Shown: positions 46,601 to 57,836, numbered from the stretch's first letter. The stretch is 64,000 bases of DNA from Lacimicrobium alkaliphilum (GCF_002591895.1 NZ_NISX01000004.1:62001-126000), one strand, 5' to 3'. Notes: generated by a model not told the origin, from the sequence alone. A program made the numbers and translations.

Positions 46601-47059
46601 ATGACAATTTGGGTCGATGCAGATGCCTGCCCGGTAGCCATCAAGGACATTCTGTTCAGGGCTGCCGAACGTACCCGGACAGACACTATTCTGGTGGCAA
46701 ATCAGCCCATGCGTACGCCTAATGGACGTTACGTACGCTCATTGCAGGTATCCAGCGGATTCGATGTAGCAGACGATGAAATTGTTCGCCGTGCACAAGC
46801 TGGCGACCTGATTATTACCAGTGATATTCCGCTGGCAGCAGAGGTGATTGAAAAAGATTGTCTGGTGTTGAGTCCGAGGGGGGAATGGCTGGATAAGAGC
46901 AATGTACGCCAGCGCCTTAATATTCGTGATTTCATGGATACCATGCGCGCCAGCGGCGCGCATACCGGCGGGCCGCCGCCATTAGGCCAGGCCGATAAAC
47001 AAGCCTTTGCCAATAAGCTGGATAGTTATCTGACCCGCACTAAGGCACAGGTCAAATAG
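46601..47059 (+). CDS. YaiI/YqxD family protein (UPF0178)
   Basis: The 152-residue protein matches the UPF0178 family, with the PIN-like N-terminus [39 protein letters not shown], and [20 protein letters not shown] near the end. The acidic residues suggest a metal-dependent nuclease fold, but no activity is established that I know of. It lies about 50 bp after the diguanylate cyclase gene on the same strand. Confidence 0.92.
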   Translation: MTIWVDADACPVAIKDILFRAAERTRTDTILVANQPMRTPNGRYVRSLQVSSGFDVADDEIVRRAQAGDLIITSDIPLAAEVIEKDCLVLSPRGEWLDKSNVRQRLNIRDFMDTMRASGAHTGGPPPLGQADKQAFANKLDSYLTRTKAQVK

Positions 47060-47107
47060 AGCGACTTCACCACTTAGATCGCGAAGAACCAAGAAAGATG
47101 GAAGGCG

Positions 47108-47123
47108 AATACAAGGATGTATT
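47108..47123. repeat. Small palindrome AATACAAGGATGTATT
   Basis: This 16-mer in the yaiI-lysR intergenic region resembles the TACATCC-TGTA core seen at 27448-27459, 31530-31543 and 31602-31615. It may be a worn copy of the same short repeat family. Confidence 0.4.
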
Positions 47124-47271
47124 GTCTCGCGAACCGAAGGGTGAAATAAAAGGAAAGCTCAATGGCCAGGCTACGCGGGTAATGCCAGTACAAAGCAAAG
47201 AGTAAGCCTATGCCCGCAGGCGTTGCTGCTTCAACCTGTTTGTCGGACTAAAGCCAGAGCTACCGTCTCCA

Positions 47272-48186
47272 TCATTCCTGTTGGGCGAAATAATTCAGCT
47301 CGCGGATACAGTGCTTGAGTACCGGGTTGAGAATGGTATTTTTGCCGTTGATGGCAAAAAACTCATGGTTGAAACGAAACGCATCACCGCCGATGGATAC
47401 CAGTCCGAGGCCCTGAGCATCCTTCTGCACCAGCGAGTCTGGCAGCAAACCGAGATAGTTTCCTGTGAGCACCGCTGACAAACAGCTTTCGAAGGAATCA
47501 GAGAAAGTGTGAATGGCCATGCGCTGTTGTTCATTAACATAATTTGATGAGGACAAACCCGTGATCCCAACCGAGGCATAGTCCTCCAGGCGCACAGAAT
47601 CCGGAAAATCATCGGTATATTTAGCCAACGGATGAGATTGATGGCAGTAAAGATGGCCCGCATTACTCACCCCCAAAGGGTGAAAGACCAGCGACTCAGG
47701 TTTGACCATATCATAACTGGAGACCACCAGGTGGCACTCTCCCGACAACGCCACATGCTCAATTTCATTATACAGACGGGTCTGAATATTAAAGTGAATA
47801 TCATCAAACTTCTGCATAGTGCTCTTTACTGCTTTACTCACCGCCTGAGATAACTTCAGTGGCAGGCTCGACATCAGCACCAGCGTAATATGCCCGGAGT
47901 AGTCGTCATGCAAACTCTTAAGATTGAATACAAAGTTATCGAAGGCATTAAAAATACGCTTGGTTTCCTGGAACACCACCTCGCCTTCTTTAGTCATTTG
48001 AAAACCACCGCGCCCACGATGGCAAAGCACCAGATCCAGACGCTCCTCGAGTTTCTTGATCGCAGCACTGATATTCGGCCGTTGCATACGCAGAACCGGT
48101 TCCGCAGCGGTAAAACCATTACAGGAGGCTACAGCGTAGAACACACGCAGCAGCTTGATATCGGATTCTTGTAGTCTGTTCAGCAT
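47272..48186 (-). CDS. LysR-family transcriptional regulator
   Basis: The 304-residue protein has the LysR N-terminal winged helix (ESDIKLLRVFYAVASCNGFTAAEPVLRMQRPNISAAIKKLEERL) and the effector-binding C-terminal domain (HITLVLMSSLPLKLSQAVSKAV; LVVSSYDMVKPESLVFHPLG). The target is unknown. It lies downstream of uvrB on the same strand with its own start and is not divergent from an obvious partner gene. Confidence 0.92.
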   Translation of the reverse strand: MLNRLQESDIKLLRVFYAVASCNGFTAAEPVLRMQRPNISAAIKKLEERLDLVLCHRGRGGFQMTKEGEVVFQETKRIFNAFDNFVFNLKSLHDDYSGHITLVLMSSLPLKLSQAVSKAVKSTMQKFDDIHFNIQTRLYNEIEHVALSGECHLVVSSYDMVKPESLVFHPLGVSNAGHLYCHQSHPLAKYTDDFPDSVRLEDYASVGITGLSSSNYVNEQQRMAIHTFSDSFESCLSAVLTGNYLGLLPDSLVQKDAQGLGLVSIGGDAFRFNHEFFAINGKNTILNPVLKHCIRELNYFAQQE

Positions 48187-48274
48187 AGGTCTCAGATCTT
48201 GTTATAGGTATGCCAAAACATACTACACCCGTTTTTACTGCAGATGCAAATGTTCTGCCCGGAGGCAGATTGTT

Positions 48275-50278
48275 TTACGACAAGGCCACCAACTGCCGGC
48301 GTAAGGCTTCAACCTCATCCCTCAGCGCAGCCGCCTGTTCAAACTCCAGGTTTTTGGCATGTTCGAACATTTGGCCTTCAATACTACTGATCTTTTTCAT
48401 GATCTCATCCGGCGAGCGTAACCCATACTTTTGTTCTGACTCCGCCACTTTGCGTCGCTTGTTTGACACCCAACTTCCGCCGAGATCCATCACATCGGTG
48501 ACGGATTTTTTCAGACTGGTAGGGGTAATGCCATGTTCCAGATTATGGGCTATCTGTTTCTCACGACGTCGCTGGGTTTCATCTATTGCTCGCTGCATTG
48601 ATCCGGTGATCACATCGCCATAAAGAATCGCTTTACCGTTAAGGTTTCTTGCCGCTCTGCCCATAGTTTGTATCAGGGATCGTTCAGAGCGTAAGAAGCC
48701 TTCTTTGTCCGCGTCCAGAATAGCTACCAGAGACACTTCCGGCATATCCAGGCCTTCCCGAAGCAGGTTAATACCTACCAGTACATCGAATTTCCCCAGC
48801 CGCAAATCACGTATAATCTCCATCCGCTCCACAGTGTCGATATCTGAGTGCAGATAGCGTACTTTGACGCCATGTTCGTCGAGGTAATCACTCAAATCCT
48901 CGGCCATACGCTTGGTTAATGTGGTGACCAGCACCCGTTCATCGACATTACTGCGCAGTTTGATTTCGGAAAGTAAGTCGTCTACCTGAGTGGCCACCGG
49001 CCTGACTTCAATTTCCGGATCGATCAAGCCTGTGGGCCGCACCACCTGCTCCACGATATCACCATTGGATTTTTCCAGTTCGTAATTGCCGGGCGTTGCC
49101 GACACATAGATTGTCTGCGGTGAAAGTGTCTCAAACTCATCGAATTTAAGAGGCCTGTTATCCAGTGCAGACGGCAGCCGGAAACCATATTCAACCAACG
49201 TCTCCTTGCGCGAGCGATCGCCTTTATACATTGCCCCAATTTGCGAGACCGTCACATGGGACTCATCAATGAACATCAGGCCATCGGCAGGAAAGTAATC
49301 GATCAGGGTCGGAGGGGGCTCGCCGGGATCTCTGCCGGACAAATAACGGGAATAGTTTTCTATTCCCGAGCAATACCCCAGTTCCAGCATCATCTCAATA
49401 TCAAACTGACAGCGCTGACTGATACGCTGCTCTTCGATAAGCTTATTCACTGATTTCAGCTGCTCACGGCGATCTGCCAGTTCAACCTTTATTCTCTCTA
49501 TGGCATCGAGAATTTTCTCTCTGGGTGTCACATAGTGAGTTTTGGGGAATACCGTGGCTCTCACCACGGAGCGCTCAACTGCGCCAGTGAGGGGATCGAA
49601 CAGACTGATTTTTTCAATCTCCTCGTCAAACAATTCTACCCGGATACCTTCACGCTCAGAATCGGCGGGAAAGATATCGATCACATCACCACGAACCCTG
49701 AACGTCCCCCGCTCAAAATTCACATCATTGCGGGTATACTGCAACTCTGCCAGACGGCGCAGGATATCCCGCTGATCCATCAGATCGCCCTGGCGCAAAT
49801 GCAGCAACATCTTCATGTACGATTCCGGATCACCCAGACCATAAATAGCTGAAACACTGGATACGATCACTACATCGCGTCGCTCCATCAGCGCTTTAGT
49901 CGCCGAGAGTCGCATTTGCTCTATATGATCATTAATAGAAGCATCTTTCTCGATAAAGGTATCGGTTGTAGGCACATAAGCTTCTGGCTGGTAATAGTCA
50001 TAGTAGGAGACAAAATATTCCACCGCGTTATTGGGGAAAAACTCTTTCATCTCTCCATACAGCTGTGCAGCCAATGTTTTGTTATGGGCCAGGATCAGTG
50101 TTGGGCGTTGCACTTCATTGATAACACTGGCCATGGTGAAGGTCTTACCAGAACCTGTTACTCCGAGCAATGTCTGGCTCGCCAGGCCGTCATTCAACCC
50201 CTCAACCAGTGCCTCGATGGCCCTGGGCTGATCGCCAGCCGGTTTATAGGATGATACCAGTTCAAATCCTCTGCTCAT
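48275..50278 (-). CDS. uvrB: Excinuclease ABC subunit B
   Basis: UvrB is the damage-verifying helicase-like subunit of nucleotide excision repair. From the ATG at 50278 it has 667 residues. Walker A is GVTGSGKT, the beta-hairpin region is [21 protein letters not shown], with helicase motifs to [12 protein letters not shown] and a C-terminal UVR motif ([21 protein letters not shown]-like). The ATG overlaps the stop of the upstream MATE gene (ATGA) with AGGAAG in front; a longer frame to 50344 lies inside the MATE gene. I saw no LexA box (CTGT-N8-ACAG) upstream of either gene. Confidence 0.97.
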   Translation of the reverse strand: MSRGFELVSSYKPAGDQPRAIEALVEGLNDGLASQTLLGVTGSGKTFTMASVINEVQRPTLILAHNKTLAAQLYGEMKEFFPNNAVEYFVSYYDYYQPEAYVPTTDTFIEKDASINDHIEQMRLSATKALMERRDVVIVSSVSAIYGLGDPESYMKMLLHLRQGDLMDQRDILRRLAELQYTRNDVNFERGTFRVRGDVIDIFPADSEREGIRVELFDEEIEKISLFDPLTGAVERSVVRATVFPKTHYVTPREKILDAIERIKVELADRREQLKSVNKLIEEQRISQRCQFDIEMMLELGYCSGIENYSRYLSGRDPGEPPPTLIDYFPADGLMFIDESHVTVSQIGAMYKGDRSRKETLVEYGFRLPSALDNRPLKFDEFETLSPQTIYVSATPGNYELEKSNGDIVEQVVRPTGLIDPEIEVRPVATQVDDLLSEIKLRSNVDERVLVTTLTKRMAEDLSDYLDEHGVKVRYLHSDIDTVERMEIIRDLRLGKFDVLVGINLLREGLDMPEVSLVAILDADKEGFLRSERSLIQTMGRAARNLNGKAILYGDVITGSMQRAIDETQRRREKQIAHNLEHGITPTSLKKSVTDVMDLGGSWVSNKRRKVAESEQKYGLRSPDEIMKKISSIEGQMFEHAKNLEFEQAAALRDEVEALRRQLVALS

Positions 50279-51654
50279 GAAGTCGCTTCCTGAACGTTTT
50301 GACAATGGAGTGTCTGTTCGTATTGTAATCGCCGCCGAAACCACAAAAAAGCCACACAGGCAGTGATAAGGTTGGCCAGCACACCAGCCCAGAACATACC
50401 GGCCAGGTCATACACCAGGCTGCCAAGATAAGAGACAGGCACAAAAAACACAAACAGACGCAATATACTCAGCCACAGAGCACTCATTGGCCGGTGCAAC
50501 GCATTAAACGAAGAGTTGGTCAGAATAATCACACCTTGCAGCCCATACCCGAGCGGTACGATCAGCAGAAAAAGCTGGATCAGTTCTGCCACTTTCTTTT
50601 CCTCGGCAAAGGCCATGGCAATATAGGGAGAGGCCAGCCATAACACCACAAATATTAAAAGTTGCCAGGCCAACACGAAACCGATGCACAGCATGTAGGC
50701 CTGGCGCACACGATGCACTTTACCGGCACCATAATTCTGGCTGATAAAGGGCGGCAAACTCATGGACAGGGCAAGAATCACAATGGATGCGATGGATTCC
50801 AGTCGATTTCCCACTCCCCAGGTGGCCACCGCCTCAGCACCATAGGTGGCCACAATCGCGGTAAGAATACCGTTAGCCAGAGGTGTGAGCATATTTGCGC
50901 CAGCGGCAGGCAACCCAATTCTGAGTATCTCGGTACTGGTCTGCCTGAACTCAGGCAGAGTTAACAGTCTGGGCAAAATCAACTGACGTTTATGCACCAG
51001 CAAATAAAGTATATAGATACAACCGCTGCCCCAGGCGATCATAGTGGCAATCGCCGCGCCCTGAATCCCCATTGCCGGAATCGGGCCAAAACCGAAAATC
51101 AACAACGGATCCAGAGCGGCATTGATGAGCCCTCCGGCGGCCATGATAATACTCGGTGTCTTAGTGTCACCGGCAGCACGCAGCACTGAGTTACCCACCA
51201 TGGGAAAGGCCAGAAACACTCCGGCAAGGTACCAGATATGCATATAATCTTTTATATGCTCCATCTGTGTGTTGCTGGCACCCATCAAATTAAACACAGG
51301 CTCAATGGTCAGAAACCCTATCAATGCCAGACTGCCTACTAATAGCAACGACAACATCAGTGCGCCGGTACCAAACTCTCTGGCCAGATGAGACTTTCCC
51401 GCGCCCAGATAGCGGGCTATCGTTGCCGATGTGCCAATTCCCAGGCCAATATTCAGGCTGATCAAAGTAAAAGTAACGGGAAACGTAAAACTGATAGCCG
51501 CAAGTTCCTCTGTACCCAACAGACTGACAAAAAACGTGTCTACCAGACCAAAGGTCATCAGCATGATCATGCCCAGAATCATCGGCACAGTCATACGGCG
51601 CAACGTGCCGGGAATAGAGCTGTTCAACAGGTCTGGTTTATTGGTCTGGGTCAC
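50275..51654 (-). CDS. MATE family efflux transporter
   Basis: The 459-residue protein has about twelve membrane helices in two repeated halves, typical of MATE exporters that use sodium or proton gradients to remove cationic drugs: [31 protein letters not shown] at the start, [22 protein letters not shown], and in the second half [29 protein letters not shown]. It ends by overlapping the uvrB start by four bases, so the two are translationally coupled. Confidence 0.94.
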   Translation of the reverse strand: MTQTNKPDLLNSSIPGTLRRMTVPMILGMIMLMTFGLVDTFFVSLLGTEELAAISFTFPVTFTLISLNIGLGIGTSATIARYLGAGKSHLAREFGTGALMLSLLLVGSLALIGFLTIEPVFNLMGASNTQMEHIKDYMHIWYLAGVFLAFPMVGNSVLRAAGDTKTPSIIMAAGGLINAALDPLLIFGFGPIPAMGIQGAAIATMIAWGSGCIYILYLLVHKRQLILPRLLTLPEFRQTSTEILRIGLPAAGANMLTPLANGILTAIVATYGAEAVATWGVGNRLESIASIVILALSMSLPPFISQNYGAGKVHRVRQAYMLCIGFVLAWQLLIFVVLWLASPYIAMAFAEEKKVAELIQLFLLIVPLGYGLQGVIILTNSSFNALHRPMSALWLSILRLFVFFVPVSYLGSLVYDLAGMFWAGVLANLITACVAFLWFRRRLQYEQTLHCQNVQEATS

Positions 51655-52424
51655 TGGGTCACTCTTGAGATTAACGGAGGAGCGATATGATAGGTGACTG
51701 CAGATAAGAAAACCATGGCTGATCGACCGACGGGTTAATCAGAGTGTTACAGATAGTTACTCCTCCCTGCCACAAAACACCAGGTTCAGCGGATTAAAAA
51801 GCTGATATACAGGAATTTTTATCCATAGGCAGAACAAATAACTAACAAGTCAATGGAATAATCGAACAGTTGTTGAGCGATTTATTCAGCCACAAGGAGA
51901 AACGCTTGTATATATTTGTTTTAATTGGCTTTTTATTTATTTCTTCCTATTCTGATAAATGACTATTGACAGCAACAAGATAAGTGCTTCCACTTTATTG
52001 AGAGTTTCATCAACATAGTTATCCACAGATTTAGTGGATAACTTCTTACTCGCCAATGATTGTGCCTGTTGTGCCTGAATGTGGACAAAATTTTGTAAGT
52101 CAGCACTAACCTTATGTGCCGGATAGCAATGTTACGTTTTTGTTAAAGGCTGTTTATCCATACAGATGACAAGCAGATTATAATATCAAAATAGAATAAC
52201 TATCGTTGTTGATATACGCATCTAAAGAGTGACCTGTTTCCACTTTCTGACCTGCTTATCATCGCCAATTTCCACATTATTGGTCAGCAAACAGACAGAA
52301 AAGCATAAAGGGATAAAAATAATCGCATCCGCTGTTGACAGTAACAGATGGCCTCATTAATATTCGCCTCCGTTGAAAACAGCGCCAAATGTATTTGTTG
52401 TTTCTTTTCAGCGTGAATTTCTGC
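51655..52424. other. 770 bp gene-free stretch with DnaA-box-like cluster
   Basis: No coding frame with a family match was seen. The first part carries the MATE-uvrB promoter. Five DnaA-box-like 9-mers occur between 51819 and 52162. An AT-rich tract lies at about 51905-51960. The last 100 bp should contain the promoter of the tRNA-Asn array, which I could not pin down. Confidence 0.6.
51819..52162. promoter_or_regulatory. Cluster of five DnaA-box-like sites
   Basis: TTATCCATA at 51819-51827; TTATCCACA (perfect consensus) at 52019-52027; TTATCCACT on the minus strand at 52033-52041; TTGTCCACA on the minus strand at 52080-52088; TTATCCATA at 52154-52162. The second and third are part of a perfect 10 bp inverted repeat AGTTATCCAC / GTGGATAACT. 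No dnaA, dnaN or mnmG gene is near, so this is not evidently oriC. Confidence 0.5.
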
Positions 52425-52501
52425 TCCCCCTTAGCTCAGTTGGTTAGAGCGACGGACTGTTAATCCGCAGGTCCCCCGTTCGAGTCGGGGAGGGGGAGCC
52501 A
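52425..52501 (+). tRNA. tRNA-Asn (GTT), copy 1
   Basis: Cloverleaf with acceptor TCCCCCT/AGGGGGA, D-arm AGCTCAGTTGGTTAGAGC, anticodon GTT in CTGTTAA, T-arm CCGTTCGAGTCGG, discriminator G and encoded CCA; 77 nt. Confidence 0.97.
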
Positions 52502-52526
52502 AATTCCTTCCACTACACATTACGAT

Positions 52527-52603
52527 TCCCCCTTAGCTCAGTTGGTTAGAGCGACGGACTGTTAATCCGCAGGTCCCCCGTTCGAGTCGGGGAGGGGGAG
52601 CCA
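52527..52603 (+). tRNA. tRNA-Asn (GTT), copy 2
   Basis: Identical to copy 1 over all 77 nt. It starts exactly 102 bp after it, and the spacer is also repeated. Confidence 0.97.
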
Positions 52604-52628
52604 AATTCCTTCCACTACACATTACGAT

Positions 52629-52705
52629 TCCCCCTTAGCTCAGTTGGTTAGAGCGACGGACTGTTAATCCGCAGGTCCCCCGTTCGAGTCGGGGAGGGGG
52701 AGCCA
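52629..52705 (+). tRNA. tRNA-Asn (GTT), copy 3
   Basis: Identical to copies 1 and 2 and again offset by 102 bp. The array reads in the same direction as rnfABCDGE, which begins 158 bp downstream. Confidence 0.97.
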
Positions 52706-52862
52706 TCTACCAGCACCATTCCATAGAAAAGTCAGATTAGTGTGCATATTTCTGCACAGAATCACACAGAATAACCCCAATAATATCAAGTTGTTAATCA
52801 GTACATAAATACGGATAATGGTGCCCCTTTTTTAATGCTCTGATAAGGCTGTGTACTAAGGC

Positions 52863-53444
52863 ATGACTGAATACTTGCTGCTGCTCATCGGCACGGTGCT
52901 GGTAAACAATTTTGTGTTGGTGAATTTTCTCGGTTTATGTCCCTTTATGGGCGTATCAAATAAACTGGAAACCGCCATTGGCATGTCTATGGCCACGACT
53001 TTTGTACTGACACTGGCATCTCTGAGCAGTTACCTGATTGAGCACTATATTCTGATCCCCCTGGATATCGGTTACCTGCGAACGCTGAGCTTTATCCTGG
53101 TCATCGCTGTTGTTGTGCAATTTACCGAAATGGTCGTGCATAAAACCAGTCCCACACTCTACCGCTTGCTGGGCATCTTCCTGCCGCTGATCACCACCAA
53201 TTGTGCGGTACTGGGAGTGGCTCTGCTGAACGTGCGTGAACAACATAACTTTGTTGAATCTGTCATCTATGGTCTGGGCGCCGCACTGGGCTTTTCACTG
53301 GTACTGGTTTTGTTTGCCGCCATGCGCGAACGGCTTGCTGCCGCCAATGTCCCTGCCCCCTTTAAAGGTGCTTCAATTGCCATGGTTACGGCAGGCCTGA
53401 TGTCACTGGCCTTTATGGGCTTTACGGGTTTGGTTAAACTCTGA
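52863..53444 (+). CDS. rnfA: Electron transport complex subunit RnfA
   Basis: RnfA is an integral membrane subunit of the Rnf complex, which moves electrons between NADH and ferredoxin coupled to ion flow (or, as Rsx, resets SoxR). The 193-residue protein has six membrane helices, the start [30 protein letters not shown], and the second half-repeat [17 protein letters not shown] with the conserved cysteine. Its stop overlaps the rnfB start (TGATG). Confidence 0.97.
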   Translation: MTEYLLLLIGTVLVNNFVLVNFLGLCPFMGVSNKLETAIGMSMATTFVLTLASLSSYLIEHYILIPLDIGYLRTLSFILVIAVVVQFTEMVVHKTSPTLYRLLGIFLPLITTNCAVLGVALLNVREQHNFVESVIYGLGAALGFSLVLVLFAAMRERLAAANVPAPFKGASIAMVTAGLMSLAFMGFTGLVKL

Positions 53445-53998
53445 TGTCGGTATTAGTTGCTCTTATCGCCATAGGTGCTCTGGCCTTAGTGTTCGGGCTA
53501 ATTCTTGGTTATGCAGCCGTGCGTTTTAAAGTAAAAAGCGACCCGCTGGTGGACCAAATCGATGCAATTTTACCGCAAACCCAATGCGGGCAATGCGGTT
53601 ACCCCGGATGCAGGCCTTATGCCCAGGCCATCGCTGAGGGCGATGAGATCAATAAGTGCCCTCCTGGCGGTGAAGCAACAATCAGACATCTGGCTGATTT
53701 AATGGGTGTAGAAGCCAAACCACTGGATAGCGCTCATGGAGAAGAAGACAACAAGAAAGTCGCCTACATCCGTGAAGATGAATGTATTGGCTGCACAAAA
53801 TGTATCCAGGCATGCCCGGTAGATGCCATCGTCGGCGCGTCAAAGCAGATGCATACTGTATTGATTGAAGAATGCACCGGCTGCGATCTGTGTGTGGATC
53901 CCTGCCCCGTTGATTGTATTGATATGGTGCCATTGAAACCTACGGTCTCATCCTGGCGCTGGCAGTTAAACAGTATTCCGGTAAGAAACGTAGAGTAG
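53444..53998 (+). CDS. rnfB: Electron transport complex subunit RnfB
   Basis: RnfB is an iron-sulfur subunit. The 184-residue protein has an N-terminal membrane helix ([22 protein letters not shown]), a four-cysteine cluster domain ([18 protein letters not shown] with C in NKCPPGG), and two 4Fe-4S ferredoxin motifs ([16 protein letters not shown] and [16 protein letters not shown]). All cysteines expected are present. Confidence 0.97.
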   Translation: MSVLVALIAIGALALVFGLILGYAAVRFKVKSDPLVDQIDAILPQTQCGQCGYPGCRPYAQAIAEGDEINKCPPGGEATIRHLADLMGVEAKPLDSAHGEEDNKKVAYIREDECIGCTKCIQACPVDAIVGASKQMHTVLIEECTGCDLCVDPCPVDCIDMVPLKPTVSSWRWQLNSIPVRNVE

Positions 53999-54025
53999 TC
54001 ACCATCTGATTTAATAGGATTTCCA

Positions 54026-56110
54026 TTGCAGTCACTGATAGAAAAAATTCGCCAGGGCAGCTTCTCCGACTTTCCGGGAGGAATCCGTCCGCAACAGTTT
54101 AAAGAACTGTCTAATCAGAGTCCTGTTTCGCGCCTGCCGTTACCGGAAAAGCTGTTTATACCCGTAAAACAGCATATTGGTGTGGAAGGCCAGATAAAGG
54201 TGGCCATCGGTGATAAGGTCAGTAAAGGTGAGGCTCTGACTCAGAGTATGAATCCATTTGCCGTGCCGGTGCATGCCTCTACATCAGGTGAGATCACTGC
54301 AATTACCGAGCATGTTTCCGCGCACCCTTCCGGACTGCCAGAGATGACCATTGAGCTGACCCCCGATGGTGAAGAACACTGGGCAGAACTAACACCCATG
54401 CTGGATTACCGCCAACAGCCTAAAACCAAAGTTTTGGAGGCAATCTGCCAGGCGGGTATCAGTGGTCTTGGGGGCGCCGGTTTTCCGACTCACATCAAGG
54501 TTACGCCCAAAAAGGATATAGAATTCCTGATCATTAATGGCGTCGAGTGTGAGCCCTATATCAGCGCCGATGATCGCCTGATGCGCGAGCATAGCTGGCA
54601 AATACGCCAGGGGATAGACATTCTCTGCCACCTTTTAAACCCAAAGTATGTATTGATCGCCATCGAAGACAACAAGCCTCAGGCGATAAACGCCATGAAG
54701 GTGGCCTGTCAGGAAAACCCTGATTACATTATATGTTCGATACCCACGAAGTATCCTGCCGGAGGTGAGAAGCAGCTGATTCAGGTGCTTACTGACAGAG
54801 AAGTGCCCTACAATGGTCTGCCGGTGGATGTCGGTATAGTGATGCAGAATGTGGCTACCTGCTATGCCATTGCCGACGCCATTTTCACCGGCAAACCCCT
54901 GTTGCAAAGAGTCGTAACGCTGACCGGAAAAGCGTTGCAAAAACCGGGCAATGTCTGGGGGTTGTTAGGCACCCCGGTGTCACATCTGCTTGACCATGCG
55001 GGGTATACGCCTGGTAAGCGGAAAAAATTGATTATGGGTGGCCCGATGATGGGCTTCGAACTGGCCTCACCCGAAATACCGGTTGTGAAAATCACCAACT
55101 GTATCCTCGCTCCGGATGACAAGGAAATGCCTGAAGCTGCAGACGAACAGCCCTGCATACGTTGCAGTGCCTGTGCCGATGCCTGCCCTGCCGAACTGTT
55201 ACCGCAACAGCTCTTCTGGCACGCTCAGGCTAAAGAGCTGGATAAGGCCAAAGACTATAATCTGTTCGATTGCATTGAATGCGGGGCCTGCGCGTATGTC
55301 TGCCCCAGCAAAATTCCGCTGGTACATTACTATCGTATTGCCAAAGCAGAAATACGCACCGAGGAAGACGAAAAACAAAAAGCTGACAAAGCCCGGGAAA
55401 GATTCGAATTCAGAAAACAACGTCTGGAACAGGAAAAAGCTGAACGCGAAGCCCGTCATCAAAGAGCCAGTGAGGCCCGAAAAGCTGCGATGGATAAGGA
55501 TGGTGGCGATAGCCGTGCCCGTGTAGCAGCAACCCTTGCCAGAGCTAAAGCGAAACAAAATAGTGACCAATCTTCAACAGAAGCCACCGATAAAGTGGCT
55601 GCCGCAGTAGCTCGGGCAAAAGCGAAGAGGCAGGCAACCCAAAAAAGTGCCCCCGAACCGCATCAGACCGACAACACTGAACAGGATGATAAAGCCGCCA
55701 AAGTAGCAGCCGCCGTGGCCCGGGCAAAAGCGAAGAAGCAGGCAACCCAAAAAAGTGCCCCCGAACCGAATCAGACCGATAGCACTGAGCAGAATGACAA
55801 AGCCGCCAAAGTAGCCGCTGCTGTGGCCCGGGCAAAAGCGAAGAAACAGGCAACGCAACAACGTGCCCCTGAATCAACACAGACCGATAGCAATGAGCAG
55901 GATGATAAAGCCGCCAGGATAGCCGCCGCTGTCGCCCGTGCAAAAGAAAAGAAAAACAAGCGGAGCATTGATAAGCCTGAGCCTGAACAAACGCACCAGG
56001 ACATCGATACACCGATGATCACCGCTGATAACGATAAGAAGCAAAAAGTAGCCGCCGCCATTGCCAGAGCCAAGGCCAAAAAAGCCCTGAAGGATAACAA
56101 CTCATCATGA
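54026..56110 (+). CDS. rnfC: Electron transport complex subunit RnfC with repeat-rich tail
   Basis: RnfC is the peripheral NADH- and FMN-binding subunit. The 694-residue protein shows [18 protein letters not shown] near the start, [15 protein letters not shown] (nucleotide site), [17 protein letters not shown], and two 4Fe-4S motifs ([17 protein letters not shown] and [17 protein letters not shown]). After about residue 440 comes a charged coiled coil and an Ala/Lys-rich tail with three exact-length 36-residue repeats. The start is TTG at 54026, with AGGA 8 nt upstream; no better ATG fits the conserved N-terminus. It overlaps rnfD by four bases. Confidence 0.96.
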   Translation: MQSLIEKIRQGSFSDFPGGIRPQQFKELSNQSPVSRLPLPEKLFIPVKQHIGVEGQIKVAIGDKVSKGEALTQSMNPFAVPVHASTSGEITAITEHVSAHPSGLPEMTIELTPDGEEHWAELTPMLDYRQQPKTKVLEAICQAGISGLGGAGFPTHIKVTPKKDIEFLIINGVECEPYISADDRLMREHSWQIRQGIDILCHLLNPKYVLIAIEDNKPQAINAMKVACQENPDYIICSIPTKYPAGGEKQLIQVLTDREVPYNGLPVDVGIVMQNVATCYAIADAIFTGKPLLQRVVTLTGKALQKPGNVWGLLGTPVSHLLDHAGYTPGKRKKLIMGGPMMGFELASPEIPVVKITNCILAPDDKEMPEAADEQPCIRCSACADACPAELLPQQLFWHAQAKELDKAKDYNLFDCIECGACAYVCPSKIPLVHYYRIAKAEIRTEEDEKQKADKARERFEFRKQRLEQEKAEREARHQRASEARKAAMDKDGGDSRARVAATLARAKAKQNSDQSSTEATDKVAAAVARAKAKRQATQKSAPEPHQTDNTEQDDKAAKVAAAVARAKAKKQATQKSAPEPNQTDSTEQNDKAAKVAAAVARAKAKKQATQQRAPESTQTDSNEQDDKAARIAAAVARAKEKKNKRSIDKPEPEQTHQDIDTPMITADNDKKQKVAAAIARAKAKKALKDNNSS
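55592..55915 (+). repeat. Three 108 bp tandem repeats inside rnfC
   Basis: Units at 55592-55699, 55700-55807 and 55808-55915 each encode 36 residues of the form [12 protein letters not shown](R/K)QATQ, followed by a Q/T/D/E-rich linker ending DDKAA or NDKAA. Two partial VAAA(V/I)ARAK units follow. Copies one and two are nearly identical at DNA level, suggesting recent expansion. Confidence 0.93.
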
Positions 56111-57183
56111 AGCTGTCTTTGACCAGTTCCCCTCACCAGTATCATCAACGCAGCACTGCTCAGTTAATGCGACTGGTTTGTTATGCCACGTTGCCCGGTT
56201 TTGCAGCACAATTGTGGTTTTTCGGCTGGGGCACGCTGATTCAGTTTGTTATCGCCGCTACCGTAGCACTGGCTACCGAAGCGCTGGTTCTGGAAATCCG
56301 TAAAAAGAACTTTGAGAAAGCATTGTCTGATTGCAGTGCCTTACTGACGGCATTGTTACTGGCTTTGTGTCTACCCACACTGGCCGAGTGGTGGGTAGCG
56401 GCCATCGGGGCGTTTTTTGCAATTGCGATCGTCAAACAATTATATGGTGGCCTCGGATTCAACCTGTTTAACCCGGCAATGGCCGCTTATATAGCGTTGC
56501 TGGTGTCTTTCCCGGTCGCCATGACCGCCTGGCTACCTCCCCAGGAGCTGGCCGCCAGAGGCTATGACTTTGTCGACGCCTGCTATCTGGTTTTGACCGG
56601 ATTCACCGCTGAAGGGTATAGCCTGAATCAGATCCGCAATCTGGCCGATGGCTTTACCATGGCCACTCCGCTGGACAGTGTTAAAACCGATTTAGGTATG
56701 GGTCAGACCTATACCGAAGCGCTGACCAGTTCGCAATTCAGTGACGGGCTGGGCATCGGCTGGTACTGGATCAACCTGGCCTATCTGGCCGGTGGGCTGT
56801 TTTTAATCAAAGCCGGGGCGATTAAATGGCATATTCCGTTGAGTATGCTGCTCGGTATGGCACTTCTTTCCGGTATTCTGCATATCAGTAACAGCGATTT
56901 GTTTGCCTCCCCTGTTTTTCATCTTCTCAGCGGTGGCACCATGCTGGGTGCATTTTTTATCGCCACCGACCCCGTATCGGCGAGTACTACAGACAAAGGA
57001 AGATTAATTTTTGGTGCATCTATCGGTATCTGGATCATTCTTATCCGCACCTGGGGTGGTTATCCTGATGCGATTGCCTTTGCAGTGGTGCTGATGAATA
57101 TGGCGGTGCCTCTGATAGATTACTACACCCGCCCGCGGACCTACGGCCACCGCCAGGTGAAAAACAAGGTGAGTAAACCATGA
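56107..57183 (+). CDS. rnfD: Electron transport complex subunit RnfD
   Basis: RnfD is a membrane subunit with covalent FMN. The 358-residue protein has several membrane helices, the segment [23 protein letters not shown], and near residue 296 the [18 protein letters not shown] region that carries the FMN-linked threonine. It overlaps rnfC and rnfG by four bases each. Confidence 0.97.
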   Translation: MKLSLTSSPHQYHQRSTAQLMRLVCYATLPGFAAQLWFFGWGTLIQFVIAATVALATEALVLEIRKKNFEKALSDCSALLTALLLALCLPTLAEWWVAAIGAFFAIAIVKQLYGGLGFNLFNPAMAAYIALLVSFPVAMTAWLPPQELAARGYDFVDACYLVLTGFTAEGYSLNQIRNLADGFTMATPLDSVKTDLGMGQTYTEALTSSQFSDGLGIGWYWINLAYLAGGLFLIKAGAIKWHIPLSMLLGMALLSGILHISNSDLFASPVFHLLSGGTMLGAFFIATDPVSASTTDKGRLIFGASIGIWIILIRTWGGYPDAIAFAVVLMNMAVPLIDYYTRPRTYGHRQVKNKVSKP

Positions 57184-57836
57184 CGAAGAGCATGCAAAAA
57201 AATGGTCTGATTCTGGCGGCATTTGCTCTGGTCACGACAGGACTCATCGCAATAACTGATGTGTTCACCAGCCCGGTTATTCAACAACAGCAACGCAATG
57301 AACTACAAAAGACGCTTAACAGTATTATTCCGCCGGACTGGCATGATAATGACCTGGAACATGACTGCACCAGGGTGATTGCGCCTGAGTTACTGGGTAA
57401 CGCAGAGGAAAAAACCGTCTATCGCGCCAGACTTAACGGTCAGCCTCAGGCGCTGGCCATAGAGACCATGACACCCAATGGATACAGTGGTGATATCAGC
57501 CTGATAGTAGGCGTCGATATAGCTGGCAACGTCAGTGGGGTCAGAGTACTTCAACACAGAGAAACACCGGGACTGGGAGATAAAATAGAACGTCGTATTT
57601 CAGACTGGATTCTATCGTTTAATGGCAAATCCCTGACTCAGGAGAATCACAAAAACTGGGCTGTGCGCAAAGACGGTGGCGATTTTGATCAATTTACTGG
57701 TGCTACCATTACGCCCAGAGCGGTAGTCAACGCCGTAAAGAACACTCTGGAGTTTGTGGCTGGCCGTCAGGAAGCGCTGTTTCTGGCTGACAATCAATGT
57801 GGGCCACAAAGCATGTCGGAGAGCGAACATGAGTGA
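57180..57836 (+). CDS. rnfG: Electron transport complex subunit RnfG
   Basis: RnfG has one membrane helix ([21 protein letters not shown]) and a periplasmic FMN-binding domain. The 218-residue protein carries the flavinylation motif as [12 protein letters not shown], whose second threonine (in the S/T-G-A-T pattern) bonds FMN. Its end overlaps the rnfE start by 8 bases. Confidence 0.96.
   Translation: MTKSMQKNGLILAAFALVTTGLIAITDVFTSPVIQQQQRNELQKTLNSIIPPDWHDNDLEHDCTRVIAPELLGNAEEKTVYRARLNGQPQALAIETMTPNGYSGDISLIVGVDIAGNVSGVRVLQHRETPGLGDKIERRISDWILSFNGKSLTQENHKNWAVRKDGGDFDQFTGATITPRAVVNAVKNTLEFVAGRQEALFLADNQCGPQSMSESEHE

Noticed and set aside
50279-51800. LexA box for uvrB or the MATE gene
   Set aside because: Several CTG...CAG pairs were inspected upstream of both genes, but none has the CTGT-N8-ACAG spacing.
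51905-52162. Chromosomal replication origin
   Set aside because: DnaA-like boxes and an AT-rich tract are present, but no dnaA, dnaN, mnmG or mioC neighbours and no array of tightly spaced boxes; a DnaA-binding site is the more modest reading.
55545-56012. 155-residue frame antisense to rnfC
   Set aside because: Its repetitive leucine-rich protein mirrors the tandem DNA repeat of rnfC in another frame.
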